Below, piece by piece: positions 6,304 to 14,763 of a stretch of 23,931 bases of DNA. The position numbers and the translations under genes were made by a program. The notes below the pieces were generated by a model, which worked only from the letters and a program-made list of their open reading frames with translations, ran no database searches and was not told the origin of the DNA. This DNA is from Alteromonadaceae bacterium UBA2620 (lineage in GTDB: Bacteria; Pseudomonadota; Gammaproteobacteria; Enterobacterales; Alteromonadaceae): positions 1-23,931 of the forward strand of contig DDJQ01000029.1 in NCBI GenBank assembly GCA_002339125.1. Reading direction: 5' to 3'. How positions within the stretch are numbered: the stretch's first letter is position 1; every line of letters starts with the position of its first letter.

Positions 6304-7128
6304 TTAAAGTTCAAACAACATATCGGTACGTATAATGTACTTTACACCTTTGGTTATTTGCGCGGAGCTATGTAAACAGTGTAATGGGTGTCGCCCGTGA
6401 GGAAATAAAAGCACGCCACCAGCAGGCGTGCGTACACTTACTTGCGCTTGCTTATCACCACGTCTAGCAGGCTCTCCAGGTCTATCTGCATTAACAAGGA
6501 ACTGTGTTTCACCTCCCTCAAACTCATCGTTAAGCAAAATAAGAAATGTCATTTTGCTGTATCTGTCTGAGTAGGCATTGGTGATCAAATCATTGCCAAC
6601 TACCTTTGAACCTGGCCAATCTCCATCAATATGAAATTTAAAGTAATCACCTTCTTGATAACGATAAAAGCGAAACCGAGTATTGATACCTAACGGCTTT
6701 TTACCATCAAATATTGACAAGTTTTGCTCAACCAATGTTGCTACACGTTGCCAAATACGTCGCTCTGTCTCATCGTCGACCACAATAGTCACGTTATCGT
6801 TATGTCGAATCTCGCGAGGAAGCGAAACCGCGGCATCCTTCAGGTAGCCCAACGCTTCAGACGTTTCTATTAAACGACGACACTCTTCTTGGCTTAAAAC
6901 ATTAAGTAATTGGTATGCACCCGGCACTTCAGCGATATCATTGCGTGTTACCAATAGACCTTGATTTGCCTCTGCACTAGCCGCGTTTAAATCCGTGTCA
7001 ATATTTGCCCTCGCTCCGGCATCTAATGAATCAAGTAAAAAGGCATTGTCGCGTTTCGCGGCCCATGTAGGAATAGCAGGATTCTGAGCTCCGGGCTCAC
7101 GTGTAATAACGAAAAAATTATCTTTCAT
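6304..7128 (-). CDS. prolyl-4-hydroxylase-like Fe(II)/2-oxoglutarate oxygenase
   Basis: The 274-residue protein has no signal peptide and its C-terminal half has the P4Hc fold. Iron ligands are H166 and D168 in F-H-I-D-G-D and probably H253 in L-H-C-L-H-S-S; K263, ten residues on, is at the position of the 2-oxoglutarate-binding Lys/Arg, followed by I-I-R-T-D-M. F-R-F-Y-R-Y-Q-E-G-D-Y-F and L-I-L-L-N-D-E-F-E-G-G-E-T-Q-F are characteristic P4H strands. The family hydroxylates proline or other unactivated C-H positions in peptides and small molecules using O2 and 2-oxoglutarate. The first ~65 residues are not recognised. The start is the ATG at 7128, eight bases after AGGAG; an upstream GTG at 7146 overlaps the dehydrogenase gene and lacks a site. 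It is the last gene of a three-gene operon. The substrate is not predictable. Confidence 0.85.
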   Translation of the reverse strand: MKDNFFVITREPGAQNPAIPTWAAKRDNAFLLDSLDAGARANIDTDLNAASAEANQGLLVTRNDIAEVPGAYQLLNVLSQEECRRLIETSEALGYLKDAAVSLPREIRHNDNVTIVVDDETERRIWQRVATLVEQNLSIFDGKKPLGINTRFRFYRYQEGDYFKFHIDGDWPGSKVVGNDLITNAYSDRYSKMTFLILLNDEFEGGETQFLVNADRPGEPARRGDKQAQVSVRTPAGGVLLFPHGRHPLHCLHSSAQITKGVKYIIRTDMLFEL

Positions 7129-7138
7129 CTCTAGTCTC

Positions 7139-8476
7139 CTATGCACTTATTACTTGTACTTGGGTAAATTGTCTATGCCCATCAAGTGAACCGTGATACC
7201 CAAAGCCACTTTCTTTCGCTCCTACCCACGGTGCGTCGCCCGCTCCCACACCTCCGTTAATGCCCACCATACCGGCTTCCATGTTTTCGGCCACATAACT
7301 GGCGTTTTGACGACCAAATACAACTGCGCCTAACCCCAAGTTGGAACTGTTGGCTAGTTTAATCGCCTCGTCTGCGTCTTTAAATGGAGCAATGGCGACC
7401 ACAGGTCCAAAGGTTTCTTCTTTCGACATCAACATGCTTTCTGTTAATCCAGCAACAACAGTTGGCTGAATAAACGGAGGATGATAATCATCACTTCCCA
7501 GCAAAAATTCAGCACCCTGTTGCTTGGCATCAACAAGGTGTCTTATCACGTGTTGGTGCTGTTTTTTATTGACCAAGGGCCCGATATTGACACCCGCTAA
7601 GTCCCAAGGTCCTACTGTATACTGAGCGGCAATATTGGCCACCCGCTGACAAAATTCATCATAAATGGCATTATCTACATAAATACGCTCGGTAGACGTG
7701 CACATTTGCCCTGAGTTTTCGAACGAACTGGCTACCGCGAAACGCGCCGCGGCATTAATGTCGGCATCGTTAAGCACTATCATGGCGTCATTACCTCCTA
7801 ACTCCATAACCAAGCGATGAAGTTGGGGTGCAGCGCTTTGCATAATGTGTTTACCCGCTTCAACGGAACCTGTGAAAGCCACCATATTTATGTTGCTTTG
7901 CACGAGGGCCTTACCTACTTCACCGTCGCCGTGGACAATATTTAGTACCCCTTCGGGTAAAACGCGATTCAGCGTGCTCACAAAAAGATCCGCAACCAAC
8001 GGCGTATTTTCAGACGGTTTCAGAACTACCGTATTACCCGCAACCAATGCTGGCACAAGCAAGTTATTCGCCATGGCTAGGGGATAGTTCCATGGCGAAA
8101 TAATGCCTACTACGCCAAGCGGACGATAATGAATTTGTGTTCCGCTTGGTTTTCGAGTCGGGCTTACCGCTTGAACCACTTCTTGACTAAGGTAAGCAGC
8201 ACTTTGCGTTACCCCCATCACTTCATAAGTTGCTCTGCGTTTATCTTTCCCCATTTCCTGTGAAATCAATAAAGATAGCTTTTCAGCTTTACTTTCAAGG
8301 GCACTGAAGGCATCTTTGATAATGCTCGCTCTTTGCTGAGCGGTGTACTTACGCCAAGCCTGTTGTGCTTTACGCGCTTTTTCCACTGTGTCCTCGACTA
8401 CGCGTTTACTTGCTATTTCTACGCGCCCAATTTCTTGTCCATCAAGGGGGTTAGTCGATATTAGTGAATAACTCAT
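7139..8476 (-). CDS. NAD(P)-dependent aldehyde dehydrogenase
   Basis: The 445-residue cytosolic enzyme oxidises an aldehyde to a carboxylate. Catalytic residues are visible: N130 in S-P-W-N-Y-P, K153 in V-L-K-P-S-E, the cofactor loop F-T-G-S-V-E-A-G (201-208), general base E225 in M-E-L-G-G-N-D and nucleophile C259 in N-S-G-Q-M-C-T-S. E-E-T-F-G-P-V is also present. It resembles the succinate-semialdehyde dehydrogenase-like branch (short N-terminus, about 450 residues), but substrate cannot be assigned. The start is the ATG at 8476, with CAGGAAAC upstream; it lies inside the end of the CmcJ/NvfI-like gene (26-bp overlap), and the stop is about 10 bp before the next start. The three genes are therefore very probably co-transcribed and translationally coupled. 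In context it may oxidise an aldehyde released by one of the two flanking oxygenases. Confidence 0.9.
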   Translation of the reverse strand: MSYSLISTNPLDGQEIGRVEIASKRVVEDTVEKARKAQQAWRKYTAQQRASIIKDAFSALESKAEKLSLLISQEMGKDKRRATYEVMGVTQSAAYLSQEVVQAVSPTRKPSGTQIHYRPLGVVGIISPWNYPLAMANNLLVPALVAGNTVVLKPSENTPLVADLFVSTLNRVLPEGVLNIVHGDGEVGKALVQSNINMVAFTGSVEAGKHIMQSAAPQLHRLVMELGGNDAMIVLNDADINAAARFAVASSFENSGQMCTSTERIYVDNAIYDEFCQRVANIAAQYTVGPWDLAGVNIGPLVNKKQHQHVIRHLVDAKQQGAEFLLGSDDYHPPFIQPTVVAGLTESMLMSKEETFGPVVAIAPFKDADEAIKLANSSNLGLGAVVFGRQNASYVAENMEAGMVGINGGVGAGDAPWVGAKESGFGYHGSLDGHRQFTQVQVISA

Positions 8477-9272
8477 TATTGTTTCCTGAAAATATAATCG
8501 CTCTAAGCTCAATACTTGTGCGAGGTGGCAGTGACTCGGCGCGCTGATTATTTACAACTTCGACGGCAGAATGAGGAACGCCAAACATGCCTTCAGGATG
8601 CGTCGAGTCAAAGACCTTGAGTAACAGGCCTTCACCAGGAGCCATATCAGATTGGTAATACCAGCGGTGTTTTGGGCTATAACTAATTGCCGCCAATTCA
8701 CCTACTCGGTCGGGATAAATAAGTTTTAAACGGTGAAAGTCACTTTGCTGCACTGTGGCCAAATCAACCATTGCTAGAGGCGATGATTTAACAACACTGT
8801 TAACAGGCAGCCATAAATTGACCAGCTTATAATTGCGTGATCGGAGCTGTGTCTTGTCTTTTGTTTCTGCAAGCATACGATGCTCAGCTGACGTGTTTGT
8901 ATAGTCGTTGTGTACCGTTTTTACCGGGGCTCTGTTATGGGTGGTTTTCTCAGTGCGCGTGGTAGAGCGATAAGTGTGATCAAAAATTTGAACATGCTTG
9001 GTATCGAACTTGCGCTGCAAAAATGTAATTACAGAGGGATATAGCTGCGCCATCACTGCTTCGTCATTCTCAAAGTGATTGAAAGCCGGCGCAAATCTCA
9101 CAACTTCAAAACCATTTGTATCAATTGAAAACTCACGCTTACTGTTACGCATATCACTGATATCGATATTTCGTTTATCAATTGATGTGGTCAATTCCGC
9201 TGAGCCAGGTCCTTGATAGGTTTGATCATATTCCAATGGACCTTGGGGTAAGACGTAATTTACAGAAAACAT
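8451..9272 (-). CDS. CmcJ/NvfI-family Fe(II)/2-oxoglutarate-type oxygenase
   Basis: The 273-residue protein has the family's features in order: V-H-N-D-Y-T with H121 and D123 as probable iron ligands, N-L-W-L-P-V (152-157), P-L-A-M-V-D, Y-S-P-K-H-R-W-Y-Y (198-206), K-V-F-D-S, P-H-S-A with H234 as the likely third ligand, and S-I-E-L-R-A with R257 for the 2-oxoglutarate carboxylate. CmcJ (cephamycin 7-methoxylation) and NvfI (fungal meroterpenoid) are namesakes, and AsaB-like members are mostly fungal tailoring enzymes. No signal peptide. GAGGA lies eight bases before the ATG. It is the first gene of the minus-strand operon, divergent from a LysR gene 78 bp away. The family call is by motif pattern; the reaction is unknown. 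Confidence 0.75.
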   Translation of the reverse strand: MFSVNYVLPQGPLEYDQTYQGPGSAELTTSIDKRNIDISDMRNSKREFSIDTNGFEVVRFAPAFNHFENDEAVMAQLYPSVITFLQRKFDTKHVQIFDHTYRSTTRTEKTTHNRAPVKTVHNDYTNTSAEHRMLAETKDKTQLRSRNYKLVNLWLPVNSVVKSSPLAMVDLATVQQSDFHRLKLIYPDRVGELAAISYSPKHRWYYQSDMAPGEGLLLKVFDSTHPEGMFGVPHSAVEVVNNQRAESLPPRTSIELRAIIFSGNNNELFTNID

Positions 9273-9320
9273 GTTTCATTCCTCAATATCGCTTTGATGA
9301 ATGAATGATAAGGCCCAAGG

Positions 9321-9359
9321 TGATACAATAAAATCAAGTAATCTATGTAATTGATACAA
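9321..9359. promoter_or_regulatory. candidate LysR operator between divergent genes
   Basis: TGATACAA occurs twice in direct orientation (9321-9328 and 9352-9359), 31 bp apart or about three helical turns. ATCAA (9333-9337) and TTGAT (9351-9355) form an inverted repeat consistent with a T-N11-A LysR box. The position between a lysR gene and its divergent operon is where such a site is expected. Binding itself is inference. Confidence 0.4.
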
Positions 9360-10257
9360 GTGAAACCAATAAAACCTATAGAAATCAAACAACTGAAGAT
9401 ATTGTTAGCCTTAATTAAAGAAAAAAATTTGTCGAAAGTGGCAGAACAATTAGGCATGTCTCAGCAAGCGGTGAGTGAACACTTAAAAAAGCTGCGTGCT
9501 GCATTCAACGATAGGTTATTTATTAGAAGTGGCAGTGGTGTGCAGCCCACTGCGTTTACTGTTGCACTTCAGCCAAAATTAATTGCGGCCATTGAAGCGG
9601 TAGACGGCTTGCTTAAACCCGACACGTTTTTACCCGCATCGACAAAAGCCACATTTACACTAAGCTGTACCGACTTTGAACAAGTTTCGCTGCTTCCCAA
9701 GGTACTTAGTGTCATTAGAAAAGAAGCCCCCTTTTTAAAAATTGCATGCTGTGAAAAAACTAGAGCTAGATTCGCTCGCTGCAGATTTAAAAAACGGTGA
9801 TGTAGATGTTGCTCTCACCAACCCCGCATTTGCGCCGAGCCACTATCCATGTGAAACACTTTATAATGAACAGTACACCTGTGTAGCTTCGTCAAAAAAC
9901 AATAGCGTTTCATCGTCAATGAGCATTGAGAGTATTGCCAACATTCCACAGGTGGTTGTATCGCCCTCAAGAGGTGATTTTAGTGGAGCGATACAGCATT
10001 GGTTTGAGTCACAAGGTCACCCTCGCAATGTTATGATGACCTTTCCGACTTTTTCTGCGGCAATAGCCGCTATTCACAGTACAGACCTATGCGGGTTTAT
10101 TCCACGCGCCCTGCTTCCCGACTCACGCCTTCAAATAATAGAGGTCGCTCCCCTCCCTCCTCAGTTTGAGGTAATTAGTATTTGGCACCAGCGCTTGTCT
10201 AGCGACCCTTTAACTCAATGGATACGCGGTATCATTCGCGATGCTGCTCGACAGTAA
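9351..10257 (+). pseudogene. LysR-family regulator, frameshifted at a poly-A run
   Basis: The N-terminal ~60 residues carry the winged helix-turn-helix (L-S-K-V-A-E-Q-L-G-M-S-Q-Q-A-V-S-E-H-L-K-K-L). The effector domain follows but the frame breaks at six A's (9754-9759). Removing one A joins the halves seamlessly: I-A-C-C-E-K-L-E-L-D-S-L-A-A-D-L, then G-D-V-D-V-A-L-T, the normal LysR core. Rejoined length is about 301 residues, normal for the family. The shift needed is +1 and six A's are few for transcriptional slippage, so a mutation or a sequencing indel is most likely. The start is uncertain: TTG 9351 or GTG 9360, neither with a good ribosome-binding site. It is divergent from the oxygenase operon and is its expected regulator. 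Confidence 0.8.
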
Positions 10258-10390
10258 GTTCAATACCATTGGCTATGCGTTAACAGGTTGCTTTAATTCA
10301 CCTAGTTCTGCAAAAGCATTCGCTCGACTCATCCCAGATTAGCGTTCCATATTGCAAAGTAATTGTGCTTCATAGTTAAACCTGTCAGCT

Positions 10391-11299
10391 TCAATCAGGA
10401 AGTGTCGAAAGATAGTTAATGTTTGCAAAAGCCATTATGACGTCTTTTGCGAAGTCGACTCTAGGATGACGTAGCGCTCCCTTTTTCCACACTAAATAAA
10501 CATCGTTTTCTGGGCCTGGCTTGCCCAGCGCGACCAACTCGCCTTTTGCAATACCTTCTTTACATAAGTAGTCAGGCAAAACTGAATAACCAATTCCCGC
10601 TTTGATGATGCTACTTATTGCTCTTATATCGGGGCAAACAGCCGCGACAGGCGACTTACACGCAGCGCTAAATACCTCCGAAAAGTATCGCCGAATAAGC
10701 GGTAACTGTTCATCATAGGTCACTACTTTATGTTGGTTGAGTAGCTCTGCCGATATTTCTCTTTCTCGCAGCAACTTTCCCTGCACACGGTTCATCACTA
10801 AGATTAAGCGCTCTTTATCCAACTTCTGATATTCATACATCGCGTCAGTGGGCTCAGAGGCAGTAATGGCAAGCTCCGCTACATCGTTCTCCAACAAATG
10901 ATAAATATTACTTTTGTTGCCGGTATGGATCACTAAATTCACTTTATCGGCCTGAAGCAAGTTAGCGAGTGCCGGACCTGCCACCTGACTAAGGTACTCT
11001 GCAGGGCCTGCAAGGTGTAACGTACCGTAATCGGTAGAAGCGCGACTGCGAATAGAAGCCACTTTCTGCTCTAACGTATCAATGTGACTAGCGACCTGCA
11101 GCGCCAAGTCATCAGCGATAGCCGTTGGCTCAACGCCTCTCGCTTTTCTTATGAACAACTCTTTACCGACAATATTCTCCATAGCTTGTATGTGAGAAGT
11201 GACCGCTGGCTGAGACATATGAAGGCGAGCTGCAGCACGCGTAATGTTGCCGCTTCGATAAACTTCTACAAAGGTTTTTAACTGTGTTAAGTAAGACAT
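10391..11299 (-). CDS. LysR-family transcriptional regulator
   Basis: The 302-residue protein is of normal length. The HTH is at about residues 18-37 (N-I-T-R-A-A-A-R-L-H-M-S-Q-P-A-V-T-S-H-I) and is followed by the linker helix. The effector domain begins near residue 92 (G-T-L-H-L-A-G-P). It contains A-E-L-A-I-T-A and I-S-S-I-I-K-A-G-I-G-Y-S-V-L-P-D-Y, the typical co-inducer domain signature. The start ATG at 11297-11299 gives the canonical N-terminus; the ribosome-binding site is weak. It is divergent from the DJ-1/YqhD genes about 110 bp away and is their likely activator. The co-inducer is unknown; a reactive aldehyde or enone is a reasonable guess from the target genes. Confidence 0.9.
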   Translation of the reverse strand: MSYLTQLKTFVEVYRSGNITRAAARLHMSQPAVTSHIQAMENIVGKELFIRKARGVEPTAIADDLALQVASHIDTLEQKVASIRSRASTDYGTLHLAGPAEYLSQVAGPALANLLQADKVNLVIHTGNKSNIYHLLENDVAELAITASEPTDAMYEYQKLDKERLILVMNRVQGKLLREREISAELLNQHKVVTYDEQLPLIRRYFSEVFSAACKSPVAAVCPDIRAISSIIKAGIGYSVLPDYLCKEGIAKGELVALGKPGPENDVYLVWKKGALRHPRVDFAKDVIMAFANINYLSTLPD

Positions 11300-11309
11300 A
11301 ATCCCTACC

Positions 11310-11345
11310 CATCAGATTTTTGATGACTCGTCACAATTTATCTGA
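11310..11345. promoter_or_regulatory. candidate LysR operator region
   Basis: Overlapping inverted repeats lie between the divergent lysR and DJ-1-like genes: CATCA/TGATG (11310-11314, 11321-11325), TGAC/GTCA (11324-11327, 11330-11333) and TCAGAT/ATCTGA (11312-11317, 11340-11345). The placement suits autoregulation plus control of the divergent genes. The assignment is inference. Confidence 0.35.
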
Positions 11346-11407
11346 CTTCTCGATGTAAGCCAACCTCCCTAAGATACACGCACTCACTATTGCGACAGGA
11401 GCTGCAC

Positions 11408-12274
11408 ATGACATCAGCATCATCAATTTTATCGCTCGCCATTTTTGCGGGCTTATCACAGTCGGCCTATGCGGCAGACGTTAAAGCTGCGAATGCCAGT
11501 AAAGGCGAAATACTTGTACTACTTTCAAGTGAAAATGTAATGCAACTTACAGATGGCAAAACAGAGCCTACAGGCTATTACCTTAACGAGTTTGGTGTGC
11601 CGGCAAAAGCATTGGTAGATGCAGGCTACAAACTGGTATTGGCCACGCCAAAAGGCAATGCGCCATCTGTAGATAAAAAGTCAGTAATACCGCAATACTT
11701 TGATGGCGGCGAATCGCAAATGCGCGACACTCAAACGTTTGTAGCGTCAATAGAAGGCATTGATGACACGCTGTCATTGAGCGAAGTGATTGGACAAGGC
11801 CTAGAAGAGTTTGAAGGCGTTTTCGTTCCAGGCGGTCATGCACCGCTTATCGACCTGGCAAACAATCCTCAAGTGGGTGAAATTTTGTCTCACTTTCACA
11901 GTGAAGGAAAACCTACTGCCGCTATCTGCCATGGTCCAATCGCCTTACTTTCTGGGCAAATTAACCCGCAGGCATTTGAACTGGCATTGAAATCCGGTGA
12001 GCAAGCCTCACCTGAGAGTTGGATTTATGATGGCTACAAAATGACAATCTTCTCCACTCCGGAAGAGGCCTATTTTGAAAGCACATTAAACGACGCAACG
12101 TTATTGTACTACCCAGCAGACGCCATGGCGCAAGCGGGTGGCAAGATGGAATTTAAAGAAATGTGGACGCCCAATGTAGTAGTAGACCGTGAGCTTATTA
12201 CAGGCCAAAACCCGTTTTCTGATGAACTGTTAGCTGAAAAACTCTTACAACAGTTAAACTCACAATCTAATTAA
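11408..12274 (+). CDS. exported DJ-1/PfpI-family protein (Hsp31-like)
   Basis: The 288-residue protein starts at the ATG at 11408, which follows CAGGAG at ideal spacing. It begins with a signal peptide ending near A-Y-A/A-D (residues 20-24). The DJ-1/PfpI fold is clear: E61 in Y-L-N-E-F, F-V-P-G-G-H-A-P (139-146) and the nucleophile elbow A-I-C-H-G-P with C174-H175. The insertion pattern and length resemble the Hsp31-like branch; such proteins are reported as glyoxalases, deglycases or chaperones. A periplasmic location is unusual for the family and suggests action on aldehydes or damaged proteins outside the cytoplasm. It is followed 14 bp later by the yqhD-like gene, so the two probably form an operon. 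The biochemical activity cannot be chosen from sequence. Confidence 0.85.
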   Translation: MTSASSILSLAIFAGLSQSAYAADVKAANASKGEILVLLSSENVMQLTDGKTEPTGYYLNEFGVPAKALVDAGYKLVLATPKGNAPSVDKKSVIPQYFDGGESQMRDTQTFVASIEGIDDTLSLSEVIGQGLEEFEGVFVPGGHAPLIDLANNPQVGEILSHFHSEGKPTAAICHGPIALLSGQINPQAFELALKSGEQASPESWIYDGYKMTIFSTPEEAYFESTLNDATLLYYPADAMAQAGGKMEFKEMWTPNVVVDRELITGQNPFSDELLAEKLLQQLNSQSN

Positions 12275-12288
12275 GGGCAGGCAACACT

Positions 12289-13443
12289 ATGCTTAATTTT
12301 ACATTTAAAAATCAAACCGAAATTTTGTTCGGCAAGGGGCAACTAAGTGAAGTGCCTTCACGTTTGCCGAAACAAGCAAAAGTCCTCTTCCTCTACGGTG
12401 GCGGCTCAATTAAGAAAAATGGTATTTACGATAAAGTAATGACTGCACTAGCAGGTGCTGAGGTTATTGAATTTCAGGGTGTTGAACCAAACCCAGAATT
12501 TGAAACACTGATAAAAGCTGTGAATGTCGCCCGTGAAAATGACGTGAACTTCATTCTTGCGGTTGGCGGTGGGAGTGTTATTGATGGCGCGAAATTTGTA
12601 GCTGCTGCCGTTAACTTTGCAGGCGATCCGTGGGACATACTTGTTAAAGGTGCAGCATTTGAAAATCCATTACCTATTGGCGCAGTACTTACTTTACCTG
12701 CGACAGGTTCTGAGAGTAACGGTAACTCGGTAGTAAACAGAAAAGAAACGTCGCAAAAGCGCTCGTTTTCTTCTGAAACAGTTCAGCCTGTTTTTGCCGT
12801 ACTTGATCCTGAGTTCACCTATTCACTACCACCACGTCAAGTATCGAACGGTGTGGTTGATGCTTTTGTTCACGTGATTGAGCAATACCTTACCTACCCT
12901 GTAAATGCACCGCTTCAAGACCGCTTTGCAGAAGGTATTTTACAAACCTTAGTTCAAGAAGGTCCTAAAGCATTAGCGACGCCTGAAGATTACGATGTGC
13001 GTGCAAACGTAATGTGGTCAGCAACAATGGCGCTTAACGGATTAATCGGCAAAGGTGTACCGCAAGACTGGGGCACACATATGATAGGTCACGAACTTAC
13101 TGCATTACACGGTTTAGATCACGCCGTGACCCTAGCAATTGTTCTACCGTCGTTAATGTTCGTGCAGCGTGACAAAAAGCAGGAAAAAATTCTGCAGCTA
13201 GGTGAGCGCGTGTTTGGAATTCAGAAAGATGACAAAGAAAAGGCCATCGACCTAACCATAAAAGCGGTTCAGGACTTTTTTGAAGCTATGCAGGTTAAAA
13301 CCCGCCTGTCAGACTACAACATTGAAAAGTCTGCCATTGATGGGCTAATCGAGAACCTTGAACGCAACGGCTTAACAGCGCTTGGCGAGCATGGTGACAT
13401 CAACCTTGCTAAAGCCCGTGAAATTCTAACTCTTGCGGCATAA
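12289..13443 (+). CDS. yqhD: YqhD-like NADPH-dependent aldehyde reductase
   Basis: The 384-residue iron-type alcohol dehydrogenase is close in length to E. coli YqhD (387). It reduces short-chain and lipid-derived aldehydes to alcohols with NADPH. The cofactor region has Y-G-G-G-S-I-K (36-42) and V-G-G-G-S-V-I-D-G (92-100). Metal ligands match YqhD with an offset of three: D191, H195, H264 and H278, the last two in G-T-H-M-I-G-H-E-L and G-L-D-H-A. P-A-T-G-S-E-S-N is also typical. It is cytoplasmic, sits between the DJ-1-like gene and the Old Yellow Enzyme gene, and is probably induced by the divergent LysR regulator. BDH-type butanol dehydrogenases are close relatives, but the motif spacing favours YqhD. 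Confidence 0.9.
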   Translation: MLNFTFKNQTEILFGKGQLSEVPSRLPKQAKVLFLYGGGSIKKNGIYDKVMTALAGAEVIEFQGVEPNPEFETLIKAVNVARENDVNFILAVGGGSVIDGAKFVAAAVNFAGDPWDILVKGAAFENPLPIGAVLTLPATGSESNGNSVVNRKETSQKRSFSSETVQPVFAVLDPEFTYSLPPRQVSNGVVDAFVHVIEQYLTYPVNAPLQDRFAEGILQTLVQEGPKALATPEDYDVRANVMWSATMALNGLIGKGVPQDWGTHMIGHELTALHGLDHAVTLAIVLPSLMFVQRDKKQEKILQLGERVFGIQKDDKEKAIDLTIKAVQDFFEAMQVKTRLSDYNIEKSAIDGLIENLERNGLTALGEHGDINLAKAREILTLAA

Positions 13444-13459
13444 CCCGCAGGTTTTAAAT

Positions 13460-13484
13460 CACTCGGCATTCGCTGAGTGCTTTT
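13460..13484 (+). terminator. intrinsic terminator after yqhD
   Basis: CACTCGGC (13460-13467) pairs with GCTGAGTG (13472-13479) with one G-T pair and an ATTC loop, followed by CTTTT. It lies between yqhD and the flavoenzyme gene, so the latter is transcribed by read-through or from its own promoter. Confidence 0.65.
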
Positions 13485-13509
13485 GTATTTATTTAAAGAA
13501 GAGAGAAAT

Positions 13510-14616
13510 ATGACTGCATTATTTGAACAATTTTCGTTAAAAGACGTGACGCTTCGCAACCGTATTGCTGTGCCTCCTATGTGCCAATACTCTGCGGAAG
13601 ATGGGTTTACAAACCAGTGGCATGAAGCAAACTACCAGTCATTTGCCCGAGGCGGTGCTGGATTGGTTATCGTTGAGGCAACCGCCGTCTCGCCAGAAGG
13701 ACGCATCACGCCAAATTGCTTAGGTATTTGGAAAGATGAACACGTTAGTGGCTTAAAAAATGTTGCTGATCGTATAAAAAGCCAAGGCGCTGTCGCTGGA
13801 ATTCAAATCGCACATGCCGGGCGCAAAGCCAGTGCCAACCGCCCTTGGGAAGGCGATGATCACATTCAGCCAAGTGAAGAAAAAGGGTGGCAGCCTATTG
13901 GACCTTCAGCAGAAGCCTTTGGCGCAAACTTACCTGTTACGCCTACAGAAATGACCAAAGCCGATATTGAGCGCGTTAAGAATGACTTTGTAAAAGGTGC
14001 CCAGCGCGCGCTTGAAGCTGGATTCGAGTGGCTTGAACTGCATTTTGCCCACGGTTATTTGGCTACAAGCTTTTTCTCGAAGCACGCCAATAAGCGTACT
14101 GACGAATACGGCGGTGATGCGCAAGGCCGTGGTCGATTCTTACTTGAAACACTGAGCGCAGTGCGTGCGGTTTGGCCTGAAAACCTACCGCTTACCGTGC
14201 GCTTTGGCGTTATCGAATACGATGGTGATGACGAACAGACATTGAGCGAGTCTATCGAACTTGTAAAACAGTTCAAAGAAATTGGTACTGATTTCGTTAA
14301 CGTTAGCATTGGCTTTAACACGCCTGATGCGAATATTCCTTGGGGCCCGGCTTTCCTTGCTCCGATTGCTAAAAAGGTACGTGATGAAGCCGGGATCCCG
14401 GTGGCTACAGCTTGGGGAGTAGACACACCAGAGCTCGCCAACGAAACCATTGAAAACCAACAGCTTGACGTTGTTATGGTAGGTAGAATGCATCTTACTA
14501 ATCCACACTGGTCTTACTTTGCAGCGAAAAAGCTAGGCGTTGAAAAACCATCTTGGGTAATGCCTGCACCGTATGCACACTGGTTGGAGCGTTACGCACC
14601 ATCAGACGAAAGGTAG
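13510..14616 (+). CDS. Old Yellow Enzyme family ene-reductase (YqjM-like)
   Basis: The 368-residue FMN protein reduces activated C=C bonds of enones and similar electrophiles with NAD(P)H. The thermophilic-like/YqjM class is indicated by P-P-M-C-Q-Y-S with redox-tuning C25 and Y27. H-A-G-R-K (102-106) contacts flavin, and H178/H181 in L-H-F-A-H-G-Y-L bind the substrate carbonyl. N-K-R-T-D-E-Y-G-G and V-G-R-M-H complete the set. S-F-F-S-K-H-A replaces the common F-L-S-P-L-S, a mild deviation. The start is the ATG at 13510 after a purine-rich AAGAAGAGAG; a TTG at 13477 would overlap the terminator. It follows yqhD and complements it: one reduces the carbonyl, the other the conjugated double bond. 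Confidence 0.9.
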   Translation: MTALFEQFSLKDVTLRNRIAVPPMCQYSAEDGFTNQWHEANYQSFARGGAGLVIVEATAVSPEGRITPNCLGIWKDEHVSGLKNVADRIKSQGAVAGIQIAHAGRKASANRPWEGDDHIQPSEEKGWQPIGPSAEAFGANLPVTPTEMTKADIERVKNDFVKGAQRALEAGFEWLELHFAHGYLATSFFSKHANKRTDEYGGDAQGRGRFLLETLSAVRAVWPENLPLTVRFGVIEYDGDDEQTLSESIELVKQFKEIGTDFVNVSIGFNTPDANIPWGPAFLAPIAKKVRDEAGIPVATAWGVDTPELANETIENQQLDVVMVGRMHLTNPHWSYFAAKKLGVEKPSWVMPAPYAHWLERYAPSDER

Positions 14617-14630
14617 TTATTGACTTTACA

Positions 14631-14663
14631 GGCAGCAGTGCTTTCGGGCATTGCTGTCTTTTT
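14631..14663 (+). terminator. strong intrinsic terminator after the flavoenzyme gene
   Basis: An 11-bp stem (14631-14641 with 14648-14658, two G-T pairs) closes a TTTCGG loop and is followed by five T. It starts 15 bp after the stop codon and ends the detoxification cluster. Confidence 0.85.
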
Positions 14664-14763
14664 ACTCGTCTTTTGCCAATAACGTATAACGTTGCGTCTC
14701 TGCACTTGCTTTTTTCCAGGTTAGGTTTAAGGTTGCTATAAACCTCCTTCAAGATTTGAAAGA

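Noticed and set aside
9751..9765. Programmed frameshift in the LysR gene
   Set aside because: The required shift is +1, the A run is only six long, and there is no -1 slippery heptamer in phase or stimulatory structure.
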